This document shows, one piece after another, positions 8,056-15,659 of a DNA stretch of 17,755 nucleotides. The notes beneath the pieces were generated by a model. It saw nothing but the letters and a program-made list of their open reading frames with translations. It was not told where the DNA came from and did not search any database. Made by a program: the position numbers and the translations under genes. Every line of letters starts with the position of its first letter. The first letter of the stretch is position 1. Origin of the DNA: Burkholderiales bacterium (GTDB lineage: Bacteria; Pseudomonadota; Gammaproteobacteria; Burkholderiales; Burkholderiaceae); assembly GCA_947371645.1 (NCBI GenBank), contig CANBQJ010000061.1:1-17755 (forward strand), written 5' to 3'.

Positions 8056-8580
8056 TCACTTCTTGGGCGGGGTCAGCACGCGGTCGATGATGTGCACCAC
8101 GCCGTTGCCTGCGCTCTGGTCCGCCTGGGTCACGAGGCTGTCGTCCACCGTCACGAAGTCGCCAGCCTTGGAAACGGCCAGTTTGGCGCCGCCAAGGGTG
8201 GTCAGGGTGCTGGCGCCGTTCACGTCGGTGCTCTTCACGACACCGGGCACCACGTGGTAGCTCAGCAGGGCTTTGAGGGCGTCCGGATCTTTGGCCAGCT
8301 TGTCCATGGTGGCCTGGGGCACGGCCTTGAAGGCGTCGTCGGTCGGGGCGAACACCGTCAGGGGGGCCGCGCCTTCCAGGGTGCTGCTCAAGCCAGACTG
8401 CTGGATCAGCTTGTTGAAGGTGCTCAGCTCGGCCTTCTGGGCGGTGAATTGAGCGACGGTGGCTGCTGGGCGGTCAGCGCTCAGGCTGGCGCATCCAGTC
8501 AAACTCATCAGGGCGGTGAAGGTGGCGGCCAGCGCCAGGGTTGAGGCGCCCAGGGCGCGGCGTGTGATGGTGCTGCTCAT
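8056..8580 (-). CDS. Secreted FAS1 (fasciclin) domain lipoprotein
   Basis: A 174-residue exported protein. The N-terminus has a twin-Arg pair (R7, R8), a hydrophobic core and the lipobox LTGC with C30, so it is probably lipidated and membrane-anchored. RR alone is not proof of Tat export, since the residues around it do not form a full Tat motif. Residues about 40-172 are one FAS1 domain: FNKLIQQSGL, LTVFAPTDDAFKAV, LLSYHVVPGVV and the closing VVHIIDRVL. FAS1 domains mediate adhesion or surface interactions, and the bacterial role is mostly unknown. GGAG (complement of 8587-8590) lies 6 nt before the ATG. The gene diverges from pstS, and phased Pho-box half-sites with a -10-like TATGGT sit upstream of it. 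I infer that it is phosphate-starvation induced. Confidence 0.92.
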   Translation of the reverse strand: MSSTITRRALGASTLALAATFTALMSLTGCASLSADRPAATVAQFTAQKAELSTFNKLIQQSGLSSTLEGAAPLTVFAPTDDAFKAVPQATMDKLAKDPDALKALLSYHVVPGVVKSTDVNGASTLTTLGGAKLAVSKAGDFVTVDDSLVTQADQSAGNGVVHIIDRVLTPPKK

Positions 8581-8631
8581 GTGATGCTCCGTTGGGTATG
8601 GGGCTCAGTTTTGTGACAAGGGATGGCGAGC

Positions 8632-8675
8632 ACCATAGTTTTGTCATGTGACGTTCGCGTGACGGTACCGTGACA
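8632..8675 (-). promoter_or_regulatory. Phased triple Pho-box array and -10 element facing the FAS1 gene
   Basis: On the minus strand three half-sites, TGTCACG, CGTCACG and CGTCACA, recur at exactly 11-bp spacing (pentamers at 8670-8674, 8659-8663 and 8648-8652 on the plus strand). This is the phasing of PhoB recognition units. The innermost half-site ends at 8647. Nine nt later comes TATGGT (complement of 8632-8637), a plausible -10. In E. coli phoA the corresponding gap is 10 nt. Transcription would start near 8625, giving a leader of about 45 nt. Site function is inferred from the known consensus. Confidence 0.65.
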
Positions 8676-8734
8676 TGACAGTCACAATCCTGTGGGCAAG
8701 AGTGACTTGTTTTGTGTGACAAGGCCGGGGGCGC

Positions 8735-8768
8735 CTGTCACAGACAAGTCACAATCAATGCTTACAGT
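8735..8768 (+). promoter_or_regulatory. Pho box and -10 element for pstS
   Basis: CTGTCACAGACAAGTCAC (8735-8752) fits the 18-bp Pho-box layout of two 7-mers separated by 4 nt (11-bp period). The first half-site matches 6 of 7 and the second 5 of 7 positions of CTGTCAT/CTGTCAY. Ten nt downstream is TACAGT (8763-8768), 4 of 6 matches to TATAAT. As in other PhoB-dependent promoters there is no need for a good -35. Transcription would start near 8775, giving a leader of about 40 nt for pstS. Confidence 0.75.
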
Positions 8769-8814
8769 CCGCCGCATCACTAGAACTGTGTCGCATGACG
8801 AGAAAGGCGTACTC

Positions 8815-9849
8815 ATGAACTCCAAGACGATTCGCACCGCTACGGCCCTGGCCCTGATGTTGTTGTCGGGCGCTGTGCTGGCCGAAGACGTGACCGGCGC
8901 GGGTGCCAGTTTCCCGGCACCGCTGTACGCCAAGTGGGCCGCTGCCTACAGCACGGCCACCGGTGTGCGCATCAACTACCAATCGGTGGGTTCTGGCGCC
9001 GGCATCAAGCAGATCAAGGCCAAGACCGTCGACTTTGGCGCGTCCGACATGCCCCTGAAAGACGAAGACCTGGCCAAGGATGGCCTGGTGCAGTTCCCGA
9101 CCGTCATCGGCGGCGTGGTGCCCGTGGTCAACGTCAAGGGCATTGGCCCCGGCCAGCTGAAGCTGACGGGTGAAGTGCTGGGCAACATCTACCTGGGCAA
9201 GATCACCAAGTGGAACGACGCCGCCATCACGGCACTGAACCCTGGCCTGGCCCTGCCTGACACCACGATTGCCCCAGTGCGTCGCGCCGACGCTTCGGGC
9301 ACCAGCTTCATCTTCACGAACTACCTGTCCAAGGTGAACGCCGAGTGGAAGACCAAGGTGGGTTTCGACACCTCGGTGAACTGGCCTACGGGTGCAGGCG
9401 GCAAGGGCAATGAGGGCGTGTCCGCCTTCGTGCAACGCCTGCCGAACTCGATCGGCTACGTGGAGTACGCCTACGCCAAGCAAAACAAGATGTCGCATGT
9501 GGCCTTGAAGAATGCCGCCGGCAACTTCGTGGAGCCGGACGACAGCACGTTCAAAGCTGCTGCGGCTGGCGCCGAGTGGAACAAATCCTTCTACCAGGTG
9601 CTGACCAACCAGGCCGACAAGAATGCCTGGCCGCTGAGTGGTGCCACCTTCATCCTGATGCACAAGAGCCAGGACAAGCCGGCCCAGGCCAGCACCACCC
9701 TGAAGTTCTTCGATTGGGCCTACAACACGGGCGACAAGACCGCGGCCGATCTGGAATACGTCGCGCTGCCAGTGGCGGTGAAGGACCTCGTGCGCAAGCA
9801 GTGGGCCAGCATCGCCGATGCCTCTGGCAAGGCAGTGTCCTACAAGTGA
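8815..9849 (+). CDS. pstS: Periplasmic phosphate-binding protein of the Pst ABC transporter
   Basis: PstS captures inorganic phosphate in the periplasm and delivers it to PstCA. From the ATG at 8815 it has 344 residues (E. coli 346). A Sec signal peptide covers residues 1-23 (SGAVLA before EDVTG, cleavage after A23). Phosphate-contact motifs are visible: GAGASFPAPLYAKW, QSVGSGAGIKQI, FGASDMPL, RADASGTSFIF and TGAGGKGNEGV. The frame is open upstream to 8692 but that would run through the Pho box and hide the signal peptide. AAAGG at 8803-8807 supports 8815. It is the first gene of the pstSCAB-phoUBR run and has a Pho box in front. Confidence 0.97.
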   Translation: MNSKTIRTATALALMLLSGAVLAEDVTGAGASFPAPLYAKWAAAYSTATGVRINYQSVGSGAGIKQIKAKTVDFGASDMPLKDEDLAKDGLVQFPTVIGGVVPVVNVKGIGPGQLKLTGEVLGNIYLGKITKWNDAAITALNPGLALPDTTIAPVRRADASGTSFIFTNYLSKVNAEWKTKVGFDTSVNWPTGAGGKGNEGVSAFVQRLPNSIGYVEYAYAKQNKMSHVALKNAAGNFVEPDDSTFKAAAAGAEWNKSFYQVLTNQADKNAWPLSGATFILMHKSQDKPAQASTTLKFFDWAYNTGDKTAADLEYVALPVAVKDLVRKQWASIADASGKAVSYK

Positions 9850-9859
9850 TGTGGTGATG

Positions 9860-9904
9860 GGTGGCCAGGGGAGGGCGCTGCTGCGCAACCCTGCCCGGGC
9901 CACC
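9860..9904 (+). other. Branched hairpin region between pstS and pstC
   Basis: GGTGGCC (9860-9866) pairs with GGCCACC (9898-9904). Inside it AGGG (9872-9875) can pair with CCCT (9889-9892) and GCGC with GCGC around TGCT (9875-9886). No T-run follows, so this looks like an RNA stabiliser or partial attenuator rather than a full terminator. That would let pstS mRNA exceed that of the membrane subunits. The remaining part of the 191-nt gap (9905-10040) shows no gene or further clear signal. Confidence 0.4.
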
Positions 9905-10040
9905 GGCGCAACGGGCAGATGCCCCTGCGCGCACCAGTTGCCTGCTCGCCTTGGCGCGGGTCTGGCACCGAAGTTGAAGTACCCGCGTAGCAAGTGGTGA
10001 ACCAGATGATCTCGATTGCCTTCATGGACGGAGCCTGCTG

Positions 10041-11075
10041 ATGACCGCCATCCTTCCCGCCGATGCGGATGACGCCAGCACTGCGAGCTCGCGGACTGCC
10101 CCTCGGCGCCAACCCATGACCAACCCCCCTTCTTCCCGTACATCGTCGGCGCTCGCGGACGCGGCATTTGCGCTGGCGGCCAAAGCTGCTGCCGTGCTGA
10201 CGCTGAGCCTTCTGGTCGGCATCATCGGTTCTCTGGTTGTAGGCGCCTGGCCTGCCATCAAGGAGTACGGCCTGAGCTTCCTGTGGCGCACCGAATGGGA
10301 TCCCGTCAAGGACCAGTACGGCGGCCTGGTGATGATCTACGGCACGCTGATGACGTCGTTCGTGGCGCTGCTGATCGCCGTGCCGGTGAGCTTCGGCATT
10401 GCCATGTTCCTGACCGAGTTGTCGCCCAACTGGCTCAAGCGCCCGCTGGGCATCGCCGTGGAGTTGCTGGCGGCTGTGCCCTCCATCGTCTATGGCATGT
10501 GGGGCCTGCTGGTCTTCGGGCCCATCCTGGGTGAGTACGTTCAGCAGCCGCTGCAGAACCTGACGCAGGGCGTGCCATACCTGGGTGCCTTTTTCAGCGG
10601 CCCGCCCGTGGGCATTGGCATCCTGTCGGCGGGCATCATCCTGGCGATCATGATCATCCCTTTCATCGCGTCCGTCATGCGTGACGTCTTCGAGGTGACG
10701 CCGCCCATGCTCAAGGAGTCGGCCTACGGCCTGGGTTCCACGACCTGGGAAGTGGTCTGGAAGGTCGTGCTGCCCTACACCAAGACCGGTGTGGTGGGCG
10801 GCATCATGCTGGGCCTGGGCCGCGCCCTGGGCGAGACCATGGCGGTGACCTTCGTGATCGGCAACATGAACCAGTTGCAGTCGTTGTCGGTGTTCGAGGC
10901 AGCCAACAGCATCACCTCGGCCCTGGCCAACGAGTTTGCCGAAGCGGGCGAAGGCCTTCACCAGGCGTCCCTGGTCTACCTGGGCCTGATCTTGTTCTTC
11001 ATCACCTTCGTGGTGCTGGCGTTCTCGAAGGTCTTGCTGGCCCGCCTGAAGAAGTCTGAAGGAGCGCGCGCATGA
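10041..11075 (+). CDS. pstC: Phosphate ABC transporter permease PstC
   Basis: One of the two membrane subunits of the high-affinity phosphate importer. The 344 residues start with a polar, cytoplasmic stretch of about 38 residues, then a first membrane helix (about 43-68), a periplasmic region with [14 protein letters not shown], and five more helices. The ABC-docking EAA loop reads [20 protein letters not shown] and is followed by [12 protein letters not shown], typical of PstC. GGAG lies 7 nt before the ATG at 10041, so I chose it. An internal ATG at 10116 (MTNPPSS) would give a 319-residue form closer to other PstC proteins, but its ribosome site is poorer. The 3' end overlaps the pstA start as ATGA. 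Confidence 0.96.
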   Translation: MTAILPADADDASTASSRTAPRRQPMTNPPSSRTSSALADAAFALAAKAAAVLTLSLLVGIIGSLVVGAWPAIKEYGLSFLWRTEWDPVKDQYGGLVMIYGTLMTSFVALLIAVPVSFGIAMFLTELSPNWLKRPLGIAVELLAAVPSIVYGMWGLLVFGPILGEYVQQPLQNLTQGVPYLGAFFSGPPVGIGILSAGIILAIMIIPFIASVMRDVFEVTPPMLKESAYGLGSTTWEVVWKVVLPYTKTGVVGGIMLGLGRALGETMAVTFVIGNMNQLQSLSVFEAANSITSALANEFAEAGEGLHQASLVYLGLILFFITFVVLAFSKVLLARLKKSEGARA

Positions 11076-11947
11076 ACAGCAACGCGATCGAGTACCAAGC
11101 CCTGCAGGCCTCCCGTGCCCGCAGGCATGCGGCGCGCAAGCGCACCAATGTGCTGGCGCTGGCCATGTCGCTGGCGGCGATGGCCTTTGGCCTGGTCTGG
11201 TTGATCTGGATCCTGGTCGAGACCGTGCACCTGGGTCTGGATGGCCTGGCTTTGAGCACGCTCACCGAGATGACCCCGCCGCCGCAAGAGGCAGGTGGCC
11301 TGGCCAATGCCATCATGGGCTCGCTGATGATGGTGGGCCTGGCCACGCTGATCGGCACGCCCGTGGGCATCATGGCCGGCATTTACCTGGCCGAGTATGG
11401 CCAGACCGGCTGGCTGGGCAGCGTCACGCGCTTCATCAACGACATCCTGCTGTCGGCGCCTTCCATTGTGGTGGGCCTGTTCATTTATTCGGCGGTGGTG
11501 GCACCCATGCACAGCTTCTCTGGCTGGGCGGGCGTGCTGGCACTGGCGCTGATCGTGGTGCCGGTGGTGATCCGCACCACCGAGAACATGCTGAGCCTGG
11601 TGCCTCATGCCCTGCGTGAAGCAGCCTATGCCCTGGGCACGCCCAAGTGGCGTGTCATCAGCACCATCACGCTGAAGTCGGCCCGAGCAGGTGTGGTGAC
11701 CGGCATCTTGCTGGCGGTGGCCCGCATCTCGGGCGAGACCGCACCGCTGCTGTTCACCGCGCTGTCCAACCAGTTCTGGAGTTCCGACCTGGGCCACCCC
11801 ATGGCCAGCTTGCCGGTGATCATCTTCAAGTTCGCCATGAGCCCCTATGAGAACTGGCAGAAGCTGGCCTGGGCTGGCGTGTTCCTGATCACCATCGCTG
11901 TGCTGGCGCTCAACATCATCGCCCGCACCATGTTCCGTCAACGCTGA
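11072..11947 (+). CDS. pstA: Phosphate ABC transporter permease PstA
   Basis: The second membrane subunit of the Pst importer, 291 residues. A basic N-terminal tail ([13 protein letters not shown]) precedes the first helix (about 28-50). Five more helices follow, with the EAA loop [19 protein letters not shown] and the downstream segment [20 protein letters not shown] that characterises PstA. The ATG overlaps the pstC stop (ATGA at 11072-11075), so translation of the two subunits is probably coupled, which fits a 1:1 complex. The gap to pstB is 64 nt with no clear hairpin. Confidence 0.97.
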   Translation: MNSNAIEYQALQASRARRHAARKRTNVLALAMSLAAMAFGLVWLIWILVETVHLGLDGLALSTLTEMTPPPQEAGGLANAIMGSLMMVGLATLIGTPVGIMAGIYLAEYGQTGWLGSVTRFINDILLSAPSIVVGLFIYSAVVAPMHSFSGWAGVLALALIVVPVVIRTTENMLSLVPHALREAAYALGTPKWRVISTITLKSARAGVVTGILLAVARISGETAPLLFTALSNQFWSSDLGHPMASLPVIIFKFAMSPYENWQKLAWAGVFLITIAVLALNIIARTMFRQR

Positions 11948-12011
11948 TCGGCGCGCTGCGTTCGCATCACACCACGGCATCACCCCAAGTACACAGACAC
12001 CGGAAGAGCAC

Positions 12012-12797
12012 ATGGACACCAAAGTGCACACCTCTGCGGAACACAAGCTCAAGCTGGCTGTTCGCAACCTGAACTTCTACTACGGCAAGTTCCACGCCCT
12101 GAAGAACGTCAACATGGACCTGCCTGAAAACAAGGTCACGGCGTTCATCGGCCCGTCGGGTTGCGGCAAGTCGACGCTGCTGCGCACCTTCAACCGCATG
12201 TTCGAGCTCTACCCCGAACAGCGCGCCGAAGGCCAGATCCTGCTGGATGGCCACGACATCCTGACTTCCAAGGAAGACGTGTCGCTGATCCGTGCCCGCG
12301 TCGGCATGGTCTTCCAGAAGCCCACGCCTTTCCCGATGTCGATTTACGAGAACATCGCCTTTGGCGTGCGCCTGTTCGAGAGCCTGTCGCGCAGCGAGAT
12401 GGACGAGCGCGTGGAATGGGCCTTGAAGAAGGCTGCCCTGTGGAACGAAGTGAAAGACAAGCTCAACCAGAGCGGTTCTGGCTTGTCGGGCGGTCAGCAA
12501 CAGCGTCTGTGCATTGCCCGCGGCATCGCCATCAAGCCTGAAGTGCTGCTGCTGGACGAACCCTGCTCTGCCCTGGACCCGATCTCTACTGGCAAGATCG
12601 AAGAGCTGATCCACGAGCTCAAGAACGACTACACGGTGCTGATCGTGACCCACAACATGCAGCAGGCTGCGCGTTGCTCGGACTTCACGGCCTACATGTA
12701 CCTGGGCGAGCTGATCGAGTTCGGTGCCACCACCGACATCTTCATGAAGCCCAAGCGCACCGAAACCGAAGACTACATCACCGGCCGTTTCGGTTGA
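12012..12797 (+). CDS. pstB: Phosphate ABC transporter ATP-binding protein PstB
   Basis: The ATPase that powers phosphate uptake through PstCA. The 261-residue protein has Walker [10 protein letters not shown] at 47-55, the Q-loop region [21 protein letters not shown] (split by the family's PFPMS signature), the ABC signature LSGGQQQR starting at residue 158, Walker B LLLDEP with D182/E183, the D-loop SALDP and the switch histidine in [13 protein letters not shown]. The start is the ATG at 12012 with GGAAG 5 nt ahead. It is followed after 43 nt by phoU, its known regulatory partner. Confidence 0.98.
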   Translation: MDTKVHTSAEHKLKLAVRNLNFYYGKFHALKNVNMDLPENKVTAFIGPSGCGKSTLLRTFNRMFELYPEQRAEGQILLDGHDILTSKEDVSLIRARVGMVFQKPTPFPMSIYENIAFGVRLFESLSRSEMDERVEWALKKAALWNEVKDKLNQSGSGLSGGQQQRLCIARGIAIKPEVLLLDEPCSALDPISTGKIEELIHELKNDYTVLIVTHNMQQAARCSDFTAYMYLGELIEFGATTDIFMKPKRTETEDYITGRFG

Positions 12798-12840
12798 TCA
12801 GCGATCAGCCTGCATCAAGACAGCAATCAAGGACCACAAC

Positions 12841-13548
12841 ATGACGGAAAAGCACCTCTCCAGTCAGTTCGACAACGAGCTCAGCGGCATCTCTACGCGC
12901 GTGCTGGAAATGGGCGGCCTGGTGGAATCGCAGGTGGCGCACGCCATCTACGCACTGACCCACTTCAGCGGTGAGACGGCCAGCACCGTGCTGGAAGGTG
13001 AAGAGCGCGTGAACGCCATGGAGATGGCCATCGACGCCGACTTGTCGACCATCATCGCGCGTCGCCAGCCCACCGCCCGCGACCTGCGGCTGCTGATCGC
13101 CATCTCCAAGACCATCGGCAACCTGGAACGCGTGGGCGACGAAGCGGCCCGCATCGCCCGCACGGTTCAACGTCTGATCAACACGGGTGTGTCCAGCAGG
13201 TTGCGCCTGCCGGTGAGCGACGTGTCGTTTGAAGCCTCGCTGGCCACGGCCTCGCTGCGCAAGGCGCTGGACGCTTTCGCCCGCCTGGACACCCAGGTTG
13301 CCCTGGAAGTGATCAAGAACGACAACGAGATCGATGCCGAGTTCGACGGGCTGATGCGCAAGCTCATCACCTACATGATGGAAGACCCGCGCACCATCTC
13401 CGCGTCCATCGACCTGGTGTTCGTGGCCAAGGCCATTGAACGTGTGGGCGACCACGCCAAGAACCTGGCCGAGCAGGTCATCTACATCGTCAAGGGCACC
13501 GACGTGCGGCACAACTCCGTTGAAGTCGTCGAGTCCATCGTCAAGTAA
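12841..13548 (+). CDS. phoU: Phosphate signalling complex protein PhoU
   Basis: PhoU is a cytoplasmic helical protein that connects the Pst transporter to PhoR so that PhoB stays inactive when phosphate is plentiful. The 235-residue protein has two three-helix repeats. Each contains the metal-binding E/D-rich signature: IGNLERVGDEAARIAR in the first half and AIERVGDHAKNLAEQ in the second. The start MTEKHLSSQFDNEL is typical. AAGGA at 12829-12833 lies 7 nt before the ATG. It lies between pstB and phoB, so transport, sensing and response are encoded in one run. Confidence 0.97.
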   Translation: MTEKHLSSQFDNELSGISTRVLEMGGLVESQVAHAIYALTHFSGETASTVLEGEERVNAMEMAIDADLSTIIARRQPTARDLRLLIAISKTIGNLERVGDEAARIARTVQRLINTGVSSRLRLPVSDVSFEASLATASLRKALDAFARLDTQVALEVIKNDNEIDAEFDGLMRKLITYMMEDPRTISASIDLVFVAKAIERVGDHAKNLAEQVIYIVKGTDVRHNSVEVVESIVK

Positions 13549-13568
13549 GCATCAGAGAGGAAGACATC

Positions 13569-14267
13569 ATGAGCCGCGTGCTGGTGGTGGAAGACGAAGC
13601 GGCGATCGCTGAGCTGATCGCCCTGAACCTGCGTCACGCGGGTTTCGAAGTGGTGGTGGCGCACGACGCCAACGACGCACAGGACGAGCTGGACAAAGTC
13701 CTGCCCGATCTGGTGTTGCTGGACTGGATGCTGCCTGGCCAATCCGGCCTGGCGCTGGCCAAGCGCTGGCGCAGCGGTACCCGCACGCGCGAGCTGCCCA
13801 TCATCATGCTCACGGCCCGTGCCGAAGAGGTGGACAAGGTGGCTGGCCTGGATGCTGGCGCCGACGACTACCTGACCAAGCCCTTCTCCACACACGAGCT
13901 GATGGCGCGTGTGCGCGCTGTGCTGCGCCGCAAGGCACCGCAGGCCCTGGATGCTGCCGTCGAAGTGGCAGGTCTGCGCCTGGACCCGGCCACACGTCGT
14001 GTCAATCGTGGCGATCTGGAAGTCAAGATCGGCCCGACCGAATTCAAGCTGCTGCACTTCTTCATGACGCACCCTGAGCGTGTGCACAGCCGTGCCCAGC
14101 TGCTGGACCGCGTCTGGGGTGACCACGTCTTCATCGAAGAGCGCACGGTGGACGTGCATGTGAAGCGCCTGCGAGAGGCCCTGACGCCTGTTCAGCGCGC
14201 CGCCCTGATCGAGACCGTGCGTGGTGCCGGTTATCGACTGACCCAGCAGGTGGCCGACGCCGCTTGA
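13569..14267 (+). CDS. phoB: Phosphate regulon response regulator PhoB
   Basis: An OmpR-family DNA-binding regulator that binds Pho boxes when phosphorylated by PhoR. Residues 1 to about 122 are the receiver domain: acidic pocket E8/D9, phospho-acceptor D52 in LVLLDWMLPG, the conserved T in IIMLTAR and the lysine in DDYLTKPF. Residues about 130-232 are the winged-helix domain (GPTEFKLLHFFMTHPERVHSRAQLLDRVWG, here in two parts, then ERTVDVHVKRLREAL and VRGAGYRL). AGGAAG lies before the ATG. The Pho boxes upstream of pstS and the FAS1 gene are its expected targets. The phoR frame begins at or just past its stop codon. Confidence 0.97.
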   Translation: MSRVLVVEDEAAIAELIALNLRHAGFEVVVAHDANDAQDELDKVLPDLVLLDWMLPGQSGLALAKRWRSGTRTRELPIIMLTARAEEVDKVAGLDAGADDYLTKPFSTHELMARVRAVLRRKAPQALDAAVEVAGLRLDPATRRVNRGDLEVKIGPTEFKLLHFFMTHPERVHSRAQLLDRVWGDHVFIEERTVDVHVKRLREALTPVQRAALIETVRGAGYRLTQQVADAA

Positions 14268-14284
14268 GGTTCACACGATCCAAC

Positions 14285-15640
14285 ATGGCTGATTCAAGCA
14301 ATTCGTGGCTGTTGTCTCGGGTCAGTACACGGCTGGTCACGGCGGCAGTGGGCGGGCTCTTGGGCTGGTGGCTGGGCTGGTGGCTGCACTTCCCTGTGAC
14401 CATGAGCATGGCCGGTGCGTCGCTGGCGGTGCTGGCGGTGTCGGTGCATGACACGCTCAAGGGCCATGCGGTGCTGGACTGGCTCCGTGCGCCGGAAGCC
14501 ACCTTGCCCGACTTGCCAGGCCTGTGGGGCGAAGTGGCCCACCGGGTGCGCCGGGTGCTGCAACAGCGCGACGCCCGCATTGCGCAAGAGCGGGCTCGCC
14601 TGGACCAGTTCCTGTCGGCCATCGAGGCTTCCCCCAACGGCGTGATGCTGCTGGACCGCGCCGATCACATCACCTGGGTGAGTGCGGCCGCGGCAGACCA
14701 TTTCGGGCTGAGCCCGCAACGTGACCTGCAGCAGCGGGTCACCAACCTGGTCCGCCAACCTGCGTTCGTGCAGTACCTGGCCGCGGGCGATTACCGCGAG
14801 GCAGTGAAGTGCCCGGGTCTGGGTGGCCAGGGCCACTTGTCGATCCAGGTGAAACGTTATGGTGACGGGCTCAAGCTGCTGCTGTCACAAGACATCACCG
14901 AGCGCGAGCGCGCCGACACCATGCGTCGGGACTTCGTGGCCAACGTGTCGCACGAGATCCGCACGCCCCTGACGGTGCTCAGCGGCTTCATCGAAACCAT
15001 GGGCTCGTTGCCGCTGACCGAGGTCGAACGCAAACGCGTGATCGGGCTGATGACGCAGCAGGCGGAGCGCATGCAAGGCCTGGTGGCCGACCTGCTGACC
15101 CTGGCGCAGATCGAAGGCAGCCCGCGGCCGTCGGCAGACCGCTGGGTCAAGGTCGAGAAGTTGCTCCAGCGCGTGGAAGGCGATGGCCGTGCGCTGTCGC
15201 GTGATCGCCATGCCATCACGGTGCGCAAGAACCTGCCTGCCGCAGATGGGGGCAGCTGTGAGCTGGCCGGTGTTGAAAGTGAATGGCTCAGCGCCATGGG
15301 CAACCTCATGTCGAATGCCGTGCGCTACACACCGGAAGGCAAGGCCATCGACATCAGCTGGACGGTGCTGCCGGATGGCGGTGCAGAGTTCAGCGTGAAG
15401 GACGGGGGCATTGGCATCGCGGCGGAGCACATCTCGCGCCTGACCGAGCGCTTCTACCGCGTGGACGGCAGCCGTTCACGCGAGACCGGAGGCACAGGCC
15501 TGGGGCTGTCCATCGTCAAGCACGTGGTCCAGCGCCACGGGGGCGAGTTGCGGGTTCAGAGCGAACCAGGCAAGGGCTCGACCTTCACCCTCACCGTGCC
15601 TGCAGCGCGGGTGCGTGTGGTGGAGCCGGTGGCCGCCTGA
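14285..15640 (+). CDS. phoR: Phosphate regulon sensor histidine kinase PhoR
   Basis: The membrane kinase that phosphorylates PhoB when phosphate is scarce. From the ATG at 14285 it has 451 residues. Two N-terminal helices lie at about 14-35 and 37-55 with a very short loop between, so there is no periplasmic sensor domain, as is usual for PhoR. A linker and PAS domain (about 105-205, with AIEASPNGVMLLDRADHITWVS) follow. The HisKA domain has phospho-acceptor H223 in FVANVSHEIRTPLT. The ATPase domain has the N box NLMSNAVRYTPEG, G1 DGGIGI, F box ERFYRVD and G2 GGTGLGLSIVKH. A TTG at 14264 that overlaps the phoB stop would add seven residues. Neither start has a good ribosome site, so the start is uncertain. 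Confidence 0.95.
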   Translation: MADSSNSWLLSRVSTRLVTAAVGGLLGWWLGWWLHFPVTMSMAGASLAVLAVSVHDTLKGHAVLDWLRAPEATLPDLPGLWGEVAHRVRRVLQQRDARIAQERARLDQFLSAIEASPNGVMLLDRADHITWVSAAAADHFGLSPQRDLQQRVTNLVRQPAFVQYLAAGDYREAVKCPGLGGQGHLSIQVKRYGDGLKLLLSQDITERERADTMRRDFVANVSHEIRTPLTVLSGFIETMGSLPLTEVERKRVIGLMTQQAERMQGLVADLLTLAQIEGSPRPSADRWVKVEKLLQRVEGDGRALSRDRHAITVRKNLPAADGGSCELAGVESEWLSAMGNLMSNAVRYTPEGKAIDISWTVLPDGGAEFSVKDGGIGIAAEHISRLTERFYRVDGSRSRETGGTGLGLSIVKHVVQRHGGELRVQSEPGKGSTFTLTVPAARVRVVEPVAA

Positions 15641-15641
15641 G

Positions 15642-15654
15642 GCGTGCAGCACGC
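15642..15654. terminator. Possible small terminator between convergent phoR and the membrane gene
   Basis: GCGTG (15642-15646) pairs with CACGC (15650-15654) around a 3-nt CAG loop in the 19-nt gap between the two converging genes. The stem is short and no T-run follows, so it is a weak candidate only. Confidence 0.25.
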
Positions 15655-15659
15655 ACCCT

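Noticed and set aside
8681..8695. A further Pho box (CAGTCAC, then CTGTGGG 11 bp on)
   Set aside because: The first half-site is fair, but the second lacks the GTCA core, and no -10 follows at the right distance.
8755..10167. 470-codon open frame on the minus strand across pstS
   Set aside because: It runs opposite to pstS, which has a signal peptide and phosphate-binding motifs, and it covers the pstS Pho box. Composition is typical of an antisense shadow.
9840..10961. 373-codon open frame on the minus strand across pstC
   Set aside because: Gln/His/Arg-rich shadow of pstC with no recognisable domain or ribosome site.
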